Of a DNA stretch of 34,296 bases, positions 7,600 through 15,799 are shown piece by piece. The notes below the pieces were generated by a model that saw nothing but the letters and a program-made list of their open reading frames with translations, was not told where the DNA came from and did no database searches. Where the stretch lies: contig JAJFIU010000037.1 in assembly GCA_021774695.1 (NCBI GenBank), positions 1 to 34,296 of the forward strand, given 5' to 3'. Positions within the stretch are counted from its first letter, which is position 1, and the number at the start of each line of letters is the position of its first letter. The translations under genes and the position numbers were made by a program. This DNA is from Alphaproteobacteria bacterium. GTDB lineage: Bacteria; Pseudomonadota; Alphaproteobacteria; Sphingomonadales; Kordiimonadaceae.

Positions 7600-9130
7600 C
7601 TGCCCAATCCTTGTATTTTTGCCTCAACTCTCGCTTTAGTATTTTGCCATTTGGGTTCCTTGGCAAGCTTTCAGCAAAAATAAGTCCGGAAAGTCGCTGT
7701 TGTTTACCGAGTTGGCGGTTCGCCCACTCGATAATAGCGCTACTTTCTTGAGCCGCGCGGGGCTCGCTAACCACCACTGCAAGCGGGGTTTCGCCCCATT
7801 TGTTACTGGGCACACCAATAACCGCAACTTCGCTAACCGCATCGTGGGTTACCAGAACCGCCTCGATGTCTTGCGGGTAAATATTTTGACCGCCTGACAG
7901 AATCATGTCTTTCTTGCGGTCCACCACATACAGATAGCCGTCCTGGTCCAACTGGCCGATGTCACCGGTGCGCAACCATGCACGGCCGTGGGGATCTACC
8001 CATGTTGCCTCGTCTGTGGCGTCTGGCCGGTTCAGATAGGCGGGCATGACAATGCGGCCAATACCGACGATTTCACCGGCTTGTCCAACGCCAACTTCCT
8101 TGTCGTCCTCGCCGACAATTTTGATGTCGGTGCCGATAAGGGGCTTGCCCACCGACGCCATGCGGCCTGCTGCATCTTCCGGGTCCAGCGTTGTGATAAC
8201 GCCCTCGGTCAGGCCAAATAACTCGATAACAGTGGTTTCACCAAGCTTACGGAACAATTGTTCTTTCAAGTCTGCATGCAGCGGCGAGCCGCAGCTCATT
8301 ACCGCTTGTATCGAGCTAAGATCGAACCGGCTGCTGTCGGGTGCCTCGAGTAGCCGTTGCAGTTGAATGGGCACCATCGCGAAGTTGGTGATTTGCTGGT
8401 TTTGTATTGCCGTCAGCGCCGCTGTCGCATCGAATCCGGGCTGGACCACCATGGTGCCACCAGCGAGCAAGGTGCACAGCATGCCAACCCAACTGATGTT
8501 GGAATAAAGGCCGATCGTAAACAGGGTGCGCGACGCGCTGGTGTAGCGCAAGGCAATGCAGAGATCGTAGGCCCAGTCGCGCCGACCGCGGTGGGTCTGC
8601 ACAATGCCCTTCGGCATACCGGTGGTGCCCGAGCTATAGATACTGTTTAGTGGGTCATCGTCTTCAATGGCGACCGCAGGAAATGTGTCGTTTGCATTGT
8701 TTTTGAAAGCGTCGAACGCCGTATCTGCTGTCACGTAAAGAATATCTGCATTTTTCTCCGCAAATACTGACAGTCTGGCTTCTTGGTCGGGGCTTACAAA
8801 AACCGCCGATACGCCAGCGTCTTTCAGCATGGCGGTAACAGCTTCATTGGAAACTGACAGGTTGAGCGGCACCGAACAGGCACCGCTTTTCATAATGCCT
8901 ATAAGGGCTTCAACCATATAGCGGCTGTTGTTCATCAACACGCCGACCGTGTGGCCGCGGCCGATGCCTTTGGTTAGCAAGCCGTTCGCGACCCGGTTGG
9001 TTGCGCGGTCAAACTGTGACCATGAAAGGGTCATATCGCCGCATATTACAGCGGGTTTTTCGCCCTTCCATTTGCCGTGCAGTGATAAAATTTCGGGCAA
9101 TAAAGGAGCATGGGTATCAAATGCAGTCAT
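7592..9130 (-). CDS. AMP-dependent acyl-CoA synthetase (fatty or aromatic acid CoA ligase family)
   Basis: 512 residues from the ATG at 9130. Class I adenylate-forming enzyme that activates a carboxylic acid with ATP and CoA. Motifs in order: P-loop-like YSSGTTGMPKG (165-175), FGLTEG (305-310), RTGD (387-390), the hinge DRKKDMI (404-410) and the catalytic lysine in NGKILKR (Lys496). I prefer this start because AAGG lies 8 bases upstream and the conserved protein begins here. An upstream ATG at 9181 would add 17 residues encoded by a 15-nt repeat. It follows the TonB receptor gene after a large stem-loop and overlaps the hydrolase gene, so it probably belongs to one transcription unit. Chain-length or aromatic specificity cannot be told from sequence alone. 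Confidence 0.93.
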   Translation of the reverse strand: MTAFDTHAPLLPEILSLHGKWKGEKPAVICGDMTLSWSQFDRATNRVANGLLTKGIGRGHTVGVLMNNSRYMVEALIGIMKSGACSVPLNLSVSNEAVTAMLKDAGVSAVFVSPDQEARLSVFAEKNADILYVTADTAFDAFKNNANDTFPAVAIEDDDPLNSIYSSGTTGMPKGIVQTHRGRRDWAYDLCIALRYTSASRTLFTIGLYSNISWVGMLCTLLAGGTMVVQPGFDATAALTAIQNQQITNFAMVPIQLQRLLEAPDSSRFDLSSIQAVMSCGSPLHADLKEQLFRKLGETTVIELFGLTEGVITTLDPEDAAGRMASVGKPLIGTDIKIVGEDDKEVGVGQAGEIVGIGRIVMPAYLNRPDATDEATWVDPHGRAWLRTGDIGQLDQDGYLYVVDRKKDMILSGGQNIYPQDIEAVLVTHDAVSEVAVIGVPSNKWGETPLAVVVSEPRAAQESSAIIEWANRQLGKQQRLSGLIFAESLPRNPNGKILKRELRQKYKDWADG

Positions 9131-9132
9131 TT

Positions 9133-9177
9133 GACGATCCTTTTGGTAACGATCCCCTTGGTGACGATCTTTTGGTG
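9133..9177. repeat. three degenerate 15-nt tandem repeats at the acyl-CoA synthetase start
   Basis: Three consecutive 15-base units on the plus strand: GACGATCCTTTTGGT, AACGATCCCCTTGGT and GACGATCTTTTGGTG. They sit immediately upstream of the synthetase ATG, and the first unit supplies its ribosome-binding AAGG on the minus strand. Confidence 0.75.
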
Positions 9178-9214
9178 GCAACCATTTGAGCGAAAACAGG
9201 GTTCATTGTTCGGT

Positions 9215-9269
9215 CATATGGCCGGAGGGTGCAGGGCTTGCCTGCAGGGAAGTTTCCTCCGGCCATGTG
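9215..9269 (-). other. large nested stem-loop between TonB receptor and acyl-CoA synthetase genes
   Basis: Outer arms CATATGGCCGGAGG (9215-9228) and CCTCCGGCCATGTG (9256-9269) pair over 14 positions with one wobble. Inside them TGCAGG-GCTTG-CCTGCA (9230-9246) forms a second perfect 6-bp stem. There is no T-run, so it is more likely an mRNA-stability or partial-attenuation element than a simple terminator. A REP-like repeat is the alternative. Confidence 0.7.
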
Positions 9270-9291
9270 CGCCCAGTAGGCATACCGATTG

Positions 9292-11670
9292 CTAGAATTT
9301 GATGCCTAGCACCGCCGTTACTGTCAGCGGCGGACCGTAAAATGCGGAAGCAATTCCCTCAAGGCCCAGTGTTGATGCCGTGCCTGCGGCATTGGCGAAA
9401 TTGTAACCGGCAACCTTATATTCCTTGTCGGTCAAATTCTTGCCGTGCACACCAAATTCGTATCGACCATCGTCAGACAGCCATACGATGCTGGCGTCAA
9501 ACAAAGAGTAGCCTGGCTGATCAAGGAACTGGTTCGAAATCTCGAATTGGTTGGTAAGACTTTTGTAGGACCAGCCACCCAGGAACGATAATGTACCCGA
9601 CAGTCCGAGCATATCCGTGGGCCGGTTATACGTGAGCCGCACGTTGGTGCTCCATTCGGGGGTGTTCTGGATAACCCGTTGATCAGACACATCTTGTAAG
9701 GTTGTAGTGCCCGATACAGGGTCGGTTACCGCGGTGATAAACTCATCGTATTCTGCGTCAATCCAGCCAAGGGAGAAATCCGCGACCACGCTATCGCCCT
9801 GAACGCCTGCATCCTGTGCGATAATGGCCTTGCCCTCAAATTCGACACCGAAGAAATCCGCTGCTCCGGCGTTGGTTGTGACGCCGGAAAAGCTGTCATT
9901 GATGCCATCGCCGTCGGTGTCGACGCCGATGGAGCCAGGCACCTGCACATCGGTATAATCGCTGTAAAAGATCGCTAAATTAGTGGTTACGCGGCCTTCG
10001 GCCCATGTTGTTTTGGCACCGGCCTCGTAGGTTGTTATTTTCTCAGGGTCGAAGTTGATAAATTGGAATATCTCGGCGTCCGAGGTTACACCGTCATTAT
10101 TCAGGTCAGGTGCCGCTGTGCTTTGCGCGCGGGGGTCGAAACTGCCGCCCTTGAAGCCTTCACTGTATGACAGGTAAAGGGTTTGGTCGTCATTTGGCTG
10201 CCAAGACAAGCTGGCACGCGGCGTAAAGTCTTTGTATTTTTTTGATCCGGTAAAGTCGGATGTTGTGGCAATGAGCGTAGCATTACCGCCAAAGGTTGCT
10301 GAATTGCCGCCAATGAAAGTACGGCGAAGAATGGTCGATGTGCGCTCGTCTTCGGTATAACGACCGCCGATGTTCAGCTCCAGATTACTATCCATGCCAA
10401 AGGCAGCATCAAGGTCTATGCTAAAATCACCAAACAGGGACCAGGTTTCGGTTTTTACATCACCGAGGGTGTTGGCGTTGAGACCGGGCAGGCCGATCAG
10501 GTCGCCCAAAGCGCCCAGAACCACATCAAATTCGTTGAAAGCGGTTGCGTCCAGATAATAGAAACCAAAGACGCCGCTAACCGCTTCGTCAGTATATAAA
10601 ACTTGAAATTCTTCGCTGAATTGGTCGTTTTTATAGCGTACAGGCACATCAACATCGATGGTTGGCAGGCTGTCAAAATCGATTAGCTGGAAAGTATCGT
10701 CTTCGCGGTAAGCGACAATATTTTTCACCATTATTTTGTCGTTGACCTGATACTCAATCAGTCCGGTGACGCCGTATTGGTCAGCTTCGTTCTTGCCTTC
10801 GATCCCGGCTCGGGTGTCAAATACGTCGTCTAGTATCGGCGCGCCGCCAAACAGGCCTGGTATTAATCGGTGGCCTGACTTGGGGTTTGAATTATCTTTT
10901 AAATAGTCCCCGGATATACGGATAAACAGGTTGTCTGACGGGATAAATTCGGCGCTGCCCCGGAAACCCAGCAGGTCTTTGTCATAGTGTTCGGCGCCAG
11001 TGTTTAGGTTTTCGCCGTATCCGCTGCGGTTCATATAGGCGATGGAGCCGCCAAGGCGCACCGTGTCGCTGACCGGCAGTTCGGCCGACGCGACAATGTC
11101 GTGCTGCCCGTATGTGCCGCCTTGCACACGCAGGTTCAATGTTGGTTCGTCGCCCAATCGTTTGGTGACATATTTAATCGCGCCGCCGATGGTGTTGCGG
11201 CCGTAAAGGGTGCCTTGCGGCCCGCGAAGAATTTCGACCCGTTCCACATCATATATGTCCATGACGCCGCCTTGTGGGCGGTTCAGATATACATCGTCCA
11301 GATAAATACCCACGCCTGCTTCAAACCCGGCAACCGGGTCTTGCTGTCCGACACCGCGGATGAAGGCAGTTAGGGTGGTATTGGTGCCGCGTGATACTTC
11401 CAGCGTCGTATTGGGGGTGGTTTGCGCGAGGAAGGTTATGTCGGTTGCGCCCAGTTTGTTCAACTCGAGGCCGCTAAAGGCGGTTACGGCAATCGGCACA
11501 TCCTGCAAGCTCTCTGTGCGCCGGCGTGCTGTTACCTTTATTTCTTCCAGAACTACGGCTTGGCCATCATCCTGTGTTGCTACTTGGGCTGCTACGTTCC
11601 CAGCGACAAGCAAACTGGCAATTCCAGCGCCTGCCAGAAGGGTAGCGCGTGTTATTTTTAACGAATTCAT
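9292..11670 (-). CDS. TonB-dependent outer-membrane receptor
   Basis: 792 residues from the ATG at 11670. It imports a large or scarce substrate across the outer membrane using TonB energy. A signal peptide (residues 1 to about 29, ending VAAQ) precedes a TonB-box-like segment (VVLEEIKVTA), the plug domain (about 45-160, with VERVEILRGPQGTLYGRN) and a long beta-barrel ending in the outer-membrane terminal Phe (GIKF). GGGAG lies about 8 bases before the chosen ATG. A longer frame starting at 11781 would read through the operators and is rejected. A TetR gene is divergent, and acyl-CoA synthetase and hydrolase genes follow. This context suggests uptake of a lipid, steroid-like or aromatic acid or ester rather than a siderophore, although the family often carries iron complexes. 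Confidence 0.95.
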   Translation of the reverse strand: MNSLKITRATLLAGAGIASLLVAGNVAAQVATQDDGQAVVLEEIKVTARRRTESLQDVPIAVTAFSGLELNKLGATDITFLAQTTPNTTLEVSRGTNTTLTAFIRGVGQQDPVAGFEAGVGIYLDDVYLNRPQGGVMDIYDVERVEILRGPQGTLYGRNTIGGAIKYVTKRLGDEPTLNLRVQGGTYGQHDIVASAELPVSDTVRLGGSIAYMNRSGYGENLNTGAEHYDKDLLGFRGSAEFIPSDNLFIRISGDYLKDNSNPKSGHRLIPGLFGGAPILDDVFDTRAGIEGKNEADQYGVTGLIEYQVNDKIMVKNIVAYREDDTFQLIDFDSLPTIDVDVPVRYKNDQFSEEFQVLYTDEAVSGVFGFYYLDATAFNEFDVVLGALGDLIGLPGLNANTLGDVKTETWSLFGDFSIDLDAAFGMDSNLELNIGGRYTEDERTSTILRRTFIGGNSATFGGNATLIATTSDFTGSKKYKDFTPRASLSWQPNDDQTLYLSYSEGFKGGSFDPRAQSTAAPDLNNDGVTSDAEIFQFINFDPEKITTYEAGAKTTWAEGRVTTNLAIFYSDYTDVQVPGSIGVDTDGDGINDSFSGVTTNAGAADFFGVEFEGKAIIAQDAGVQGDSVVADFSLGWIDAEYDEFITAVTDPVSGTTTLQDVSDQRVIQNTPEWSTNVRLTYNRPTDMLGLSGTLSFLGGWSYKSLTNQFEISNQFLDQPGYSLFDASIVWLSDDGRYEFGVHGKNLTDKEYKVAGYNFANAAGTASTLGLEGIASAFYGPPLTVTAVLGIKF

Positions 11671-11733
11671 CTCTCTCTCCCTTGAGCCAGACTGGCACGA
11701 ATCCCAATTCCACCATCTGTTCATTTCGAACCT

Positions 11734-11762
11734 AATAAAATTCAACGTGCGTTGAAAGTCAA
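11734..11762 (-). promoter_or_regulatory. TonB receptor promoter
   Basis: On the minus strand TTGACT (11762-11757) is followed by a 16-17 base spacer and TTTTAT/TTTATT (11740-11734). The spacer coincides exactly with the first palindromic operator. Confidence 0.6.
11741..11756. promoter_or_regulatory. candidate TetR operator 1
   Basis: Perfect palindrome TTCAACG-TG-CGTTGAA filling the space between -35 and -10 of the receptor promoter. Binding there would block RNA polymerase. Confidence 0.75.
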
Positions 11763-11769
11763 CAGAAAA

Positions 11770-11785
11770 TTCAACAATCATTGAA
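11770..11785. promoter_or_regulatory. candidate TetR operator 2
   Basis: TTCAACAATCATTGAA shares the outer TTCAA...TTGAA of operator 1 and can be extended by AAA/TTT on the flanks. Its centre is 29 bp from that of operator 1. It lies just upstream of a likely promoter for the divergent TetR gene (TTGCCC 11803-11808, TAATAA 11825-11830). Confidence 0.65.
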
Positions 11786-11868
11786 TTTCATTCATTCGGC
11801 ATTTGCCCTGAGCGTTATTTTGGCTAATAATATCAACGGGTAAGTAAGAACCAACATGGGTAGTCTGC

Positions 11869-12510
11869 ATGACGATGAATAAACTCAAGCGTAAAGACCG
11901 TATTTTAGACGCCGCCGAGGCCTTGTTTGCAAAATATGGTTTTGAAGGTGTTTCCATGCGCAAGGTTGCTGAAACGGCGGACGTGGACCTGGCATTATCC
12001 AGTTATCATTTTGGCAATAAACGGGGCTTGTTTGACGCGGTATTGTTACGGCGCGCTGAAGTTTTAAACGAAACGCGCCTTGCCGCCTTGGACCGCTGCA
12101 AATCTGAAGCAGGGGAAGGCGGTCCGACTGTTGAAGCGATCATAAACGCTTTTCTGGAGCCGCTGTTGGCGCACGGATACCAGGAAGACGAGGGCTGGCT
12201 GCATTATTTTGAATTGGTGGCGCAGGTTAACAGCTCGTTCGAATGGGGCGGGCAACTGATGACCAAGTATTTTGACCCCTTGGTGCGCACCTTTATGGAG
12301 GCACTGAAAAAGGCGCTGCCCAACGCCGACCCCGCCGACCTTTACTGGTGTTACCATTTCTTGTCAGGCGCATTGACACTGACATTTGCCCATACTGGCC
12401 GTATTGACCAACTGTCTGAAGGGGTGGCGAAATCCGAAGATATGGTTGGTGCTTACCAGCGTATGGTGCCGTTTGTCGCGGCTGGGTTCAAACGGCTGTG
12501 TGACAAATAA
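11869..12510 (+). CDS. TetR/AcrR family transcriptional regulator
   Basis: 213 residues. The DNA-binding domain (about 8-55) has RILDAAEALFAKYGFEGVSM, then VAETADVDLALSSYHFGNKRGLFDAVLLRR, which is the standard TetR fold. The C-terminal domain (EGWLHYFELVAQ, YWCYHFLSGALTLTF) resembles TetR members that sense hydrophobic acids or CoA thioesters in fatty-acid and aromatic catabolism. It is divergent from the TonB receptor gene with two related palindromes between them, so repression of the receptor-synthetase-hydrolase unit and of itself is the simplest model. A second ATG two codons later is possible; the ribosome site is weak for both. The ligand is unknown. Confidence 0.93.
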   Translation: MTMNKLKRKDRILDAAEALFAKYGFEGVSMRKVAETADVDLALSSYHFGNKRGLFDAVLLRRAEVLNETRLAALDRCKSEAGEGGPTVEAIINAFLEPLLAHGYQEDEGWLHYFELVAQVNSSFEWGGQLMTKYFDPLVRTFMEALKKALPNADPADLYWCYHFLSGALTLTFAHTGRIDQLSEGVAKSEDMVGAYQRMVPFVAAGFKRLCDK

Positions 12511-12582
12511 CCCAACACGTATACTAACAGAACTGACGCTTTCACGTTAATCCATTCACCAAATAGAATTGAGAGGTTTCCC

Positions 12583-13116
12583 ATGAATGTAAGACGCGCG
12601 CTTATCGCAGCCATAATTGTCGGTGCTGTGGCTTCACCGTCGTTTGCAGATGCAGACGATTTTAAAACCGGTCCGTTGATAACCGAATATGGCCGGGTGA
12701 CCGTTGTGCCCGGTGCGGAACCGCTCGCAGCGAACACCGTTTTTAATGTCGCGTTTGACGTGACCGAGCGCGGCGAGAAGGATGCTATTAACCGTCGACT
12801 TGAAAGTGCCGCTCGGTTTTTGAACATGCACGCGGCAGCCGGTGTAGCGCCGGAAAATATGAAACTGGCGGTGGTTGTTCACGGCCCGGCAGTGCTGGAT
12901 TTGACCAATGACACTGTTTATGGCGGCGACAATAAAAACGCCGACTTAATAAAGTTGTTGTTGGCGAACGGGGTAACTGTTCATGTGTGCGGGCAGTCTG
13001 CCGCATACCAAAATGTCAATGCCGAGGATTTATTGCCCGGCGTGAAAATGGCCGTGTCGGCAATGACAGCGCACGCGTTGCTGCAACAACAGGGCTACAC
13101 TCTTAACCCTTTCTAA
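12583..13116 (+). CDS. periplasmic DsrE-family protein
   Basis: 177 residues with a signal peptide (residues 1 to about 23, cleaving near SFADA). The mature part has the DsrE/DsrF-like fold pattern: a strand with VVVHGPAVLDL, then LIKLLLANGVTVHVCGQSAAY. Cys136 sits where sulfur-relay DsrE proteins carry their active cysteine. Family members act in sulfur transfer or bind small thiol or sulfane-sulfur species. The exported single-domain version is widespread in proteobacteria and of unclear role. GAGAGG lies 6 bases before the ATG. Its neighbours, a TetR gene and a peptidase, do not indicate a sulfur pathway. Confidence 0.85.
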   Translation: MNVRRALIAAIIVGAVASPSFADADDFKTGPLITEYGRVTVVPGAEPLAANTVFNVAFDVTERGEKDAINRRLESAARFLNMHAAAGVAPENMKLAVVVHGPAVLDLTNDTVYGGDNKNADLIKLLLANGVTVHVCGQSAAYQNVNAEDLLPGVKMAVSAMTAHALLQQQGYTLNPF

Positions 13117-13163
13117 CTTAATGACTTTTGGTTTTAGAACGCTCTTGCAGCTTGCTGTAAAGG

Positions 13164-13169
13164 TATAAT
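13164..13169 (+). promoter_or_regulatory. possible -10 element of the DPP-IV-like peptidase gene
   Basis: A perfect TATAAT about 85 bases before the ATG. The best -35 partners (CTCTTG or GCTCTT) are weak, so the call rests on the -10 hexamer and position. Confidence 0.35.
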
Positions 13170-13254
13170 GTGATGCGCAAATCTGTTGCCACGCAATTGA
13201 AAGCGGTTAGAAAGGTTTCGGGTCACAGTTAGATAATTCGATAGGGAAACACTC

Positions 13255-15471
13255 ATGATGAAAATAGCCCCGATTAAAACGGCGCTTTTGGGCATTTTAT
13301 TGGTATCCGCATCTGCGGTTGCCGAAGACTTCACAATTGAACGCCTGGAAGGTAGCCCGACCATAAACGGTGCGAGCGTGCAGGGGCTGAAGATGTCACC
13401 TGACGGCGAGAGAGTTACTTTCTTGCGGGGTAAGGCAGCTAATGCCGCCCAGCTTGACCTGTGGGAATTTGATATCGAGTCGGGAGAATCCAACCTGCTG
13501 GTGGATTCAGCGGTGTTGCTCGGCGGCGGAGTTGAGGTGCTCAGCGAAGAAGAAAAAGCCCGACGGGAGCGCAACCGCGCCATTACTGGCAAAACCGGCA
13601 TAACAACTTATTCTTGGTCTGCAGACGGTTCTACGCTTTTGTTTCCAATCAGCGGTGATGTTTATGTTTTGCCCATCGGCGGCAAGGTTAAACGGCTAAC
13701 CGAAACCGCGGCTTTTGAAACCGACATCAAATTCAGCCCGAAGGGGACCTACGTATCGTTTGTTCGAGACCGCGAACTTTATGCCGTTAAAATTTCAAAT
13801 GGACGGGAAACCAAATTAACCAGCGGATCAACCGACACCATCGCTAACGGCATGGCGGAGTTTGTGGCGCAGGAAGAACTTAACCGCTTTACTGGCTATT
13901 GGTGGTCGCCGGACGAAACCCGTGTGGCGTTTGAACAGTTTGACGAAAGCAACGTATTGGTCAAAGACCGCTATGAAGTGCAGCCCGACGGTAGTGTGGT
14001 GGCGCTGAAGCAACGCTATCCCGAGGCCGGAAGCCCGAATGTGCTGGTAAAGTTGGGCATTGTCTCTCTTGATGACCGCGATGTTGAGTGGGTGGATTTG
14101 GGCGAAGAGCAGGATATTTATCTTGGCCGCGTTAACTGGTTGCCGAACAGCAAGAAAATAACGGTTCAACTCCTGAACCGAGCCCAGACGCAGTTGGATA
14201 TTTTACTGGCTGACCTTAGGGGGGAAACCTCGGTTTTCCTGACCGAAAAATCAGATATTTGGGTTAATCTCGACAATAATATGCGGTTTTTGAGCGACGC
14301 TAAAACCATGGTGCGCACAAGCGAAGAAACCGGCTTTCGCCATATTGTTCGCTATGACATGAGCGGTGGCAACAGCACAGCATTAACGTCGGGTGACTGG
14401 GTGGTCAGCGCGATTAGCAAAATTGATGAAGCGGGTGGGACAATCTATTTCACTGGTTTCAAGGATACTGCGATTGAGCAACATCTCTATTCAGTGCCGC
14501 TTAAAGGTGGAAGCGTAACGCGCGTTAGCAAAGACCTTGGGTGGCACAATGCGACGGTGGGCGCAGATGTTTTTATCGACAATTTTTCGAGCCCAACCCA
14601 GCCGCCACAAATTACCATCCGTGACTTGAAGGACGGCGGCCTGAAATCAACCATTCTTGCTAATAAGTTGGACGCGAGCCACCCGTATCATCGCTACCTG
14701 GATAATGCTTCCAGCCAGTCGTTTGGTACGCTCAATGCGGAAGACGGTACACCGCTGCATTTTCGTTTGCTGACGCCGCACACTATGGAAGAGGGCAAGA
14801 AATATCCTGCAATCCTGGCGCCTTACGGCGGACCACACGGTCAGCGCGTGCGCCGGGTGTGGGAGGTTAATTTCAACGAAATTCTAGCTCGCAAGGGTTA
14901 TGTTGTGATGGTTTTGGACAACCGCGGTATGTGGAACCGGGGCCTGGAATTTGAAGGTCACGTAAAGAACGCCATGGGTACAGTTGAAGTGGCTGACCAG
15001 GTTTCAGGAGCCAACTACCTGAAAACCTTGCCCTATGTGGACGGCGAAAACATCGGCACATGGGGATGGTCTTACGGCGGTTACATGACATTGATGAGCT
15101 TGTTCAAAGAGCCGGACGTGTTCAAGGCGGGGGTAGCGGTGTCTCCGGTAACTGATTACCGCCTCTATGATACTGCCTACACCGAGCGTTATCTGGGTCA
15201 TCCGGACGCGCCTGGTGATGTGTATGCCAAAACCAGTGTGTTCAGTTATGTTGATGGCTTCAAAGGCGATAACTTGCTGCTGATGCACGGTATGGCAGAC
15301 GACAATGTGTTCTTTGATCATACGGTGAAATTACTGTCGGTTTTGCAAAACAGCGGCAAACAGTTTGAGCTGATGACATATCCTGGCAAAAGGCATGGTA
15401 TTCGCGGTGAAAAAACCCGTTCCTTCTTGTGGAATCAGGCGCTGAATTTCTTTGATCGCAAGCTAAAATAG
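13255..15471 (+). CDS. S9 family dipeptidyl peptidase (DPP-IV type)
   Basis: 738 residues. Exported serine peptidase that removes N-terminal dipeptides, usually X-Pro or X-Ala. A signal peptide covers about residues 1-23 (ending SAVAE). The N-terminal beta-propeller carries EFVAQEELNR; Glu207 and Glu208 match the double Glu that anchors the substrate amino terminus in DPP-IV. The C-terminal alpha/beta-hydrolase domain has nucleophile Ser606 in GWSYGGY, Asp682 in MADDNVFF and His714 in KRHG, with the oxyanion-side YGGPHGQ. The length matches the bacterial family. It is followed by a clear terminator and probably transcribed alone. Together with the M13 peptidase it suggests peptide use as a nutrient source. 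Confidence 0.96.
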   Translation: MMKIAPIKTALLGILLVSASAVAEDFTIERLEGSPTINGASVQGLKMSPDGERVTFLRGKAANAAQLDLWEFDIESGESNLLVDSAVLLGGGVEVLSEEEKARRERNRAITGKTGITTYSWSADGSTLLFPISGDVYVLPIGGKVKRLTETAAFETDIKFSPKGTYVSFVRDRELYAVKISNGRETKLTSGSTDTIANGMAEFVAQEELNRFTGYWWSPDETRVAFEQFDESNVLVKDRYEVQPDGSVVALKQRYPEAGSPNVLVKLGIVSLDDRDVEWVDLGEEQDIYLGRVNWLPNSKKITVQLLNRAQTQLDILLADLRGETSVFLTEKSDIWVNLDNNMRFLSDAKTMVRTSEETGFRHIVRYDMSGGNSTALTSGDWVVSAISKIDEAGGTIYFTGFKDTAIEQHLYSVPLKGGSVTRVSKDLGWHNATVGADVFIDNFSSPTQPPQITIRDLKDGGLKSTILANKLDASHPYHRYLDNASSQSFGTLNAEDGTPLHFRLLTPHTMEEGKKYPAILAPYGGPHGQRVRRVWEVNFNEILARKGYVVMVLDNRGMWNRGLEFEGHVKNAMGTVEVADQVSGANYLKTLPYVDGENIGTWGWSYGGYMTLMSLFKEPDVFKAGVAVSPVTDYRLYDTAYTERYLGHPDAPGDVYAKTSVFSYVDGFKGDNLLLMHGMADDNVFFDHTVKLLSVLQNSGKQFELMTYPGKRHGIRGEKTRSFLWNQALNFFDRKLK

Positions 15472-15494
15472 CCTGCGCCAAGCAATGAATTGAG

Positions 15495-15525
15495 AAAGGG
15501 ACGCTATCAGGCATCCCTTTTTTTT
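15495..15525 (+). terminator. intrinsic terminator after the DPP-IV-like gene
   Basis: AAAGGGACGC and GCATCCCTTT form a 10-bp stem with one mismatch around a 6-base loop, followed by eight T. It begins 23 bases after the stop codon. Confidence 0.85.
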
Positions 15526-15673
15526 GTTCACGCAGCAGCCCACTTGATTATGGTCAAAGACCCGCTGAAATGGCACTGCTATATAAAAACTGGGCGGCGC
15601 GAATGCACGCAATTCGACGTCAGCGCATCGGAATCCCTAATTCGCGAGCTGATGTAAATTCGCCGCCCAACCT

Positions 15674-15777
15674 ATTTTGACTAATATGGGCAATTTTGGT
15701 ATAGGTTGGCCCCAATTTGGTGGCAAACCCCGTGTTTTGGAGATTCCCGTATTTTGGAAAGCCGCATCGGTATTTTG
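15674..15777. repeat. quasi-periodic ATTTTG motif array
   Basis: ATTTTG or a one-base variant occurs six times, with G positions 15679, 15698, 15719, 15739, 15756 and 15777, so the spacing is 17-21 bases. The array fills the gap before the small membrane protein gene. It resembles the 21-nt repeat at 6.6 kb in core (AATTTTGG) and period. The remaining 328-base gap holds only the terminator. Confidence 0.5.
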
Positions 15778-15799
15778 AAAACAAAGCAGGAGCAAAACA

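Noticed and set aside
9131-9181. Longer acyl-CoA synthetase start
   Set aside because: It would add residues coded by the 15-nt repeat, and the ATG at 9130 has a better-placed ribosome site.
11671-11781. N-terminal extension of the TonB receptor
   Set aside because: The extra residues are encoded by the operators and promoter; the signal peptide starts at 11670 with a good ribosome site.
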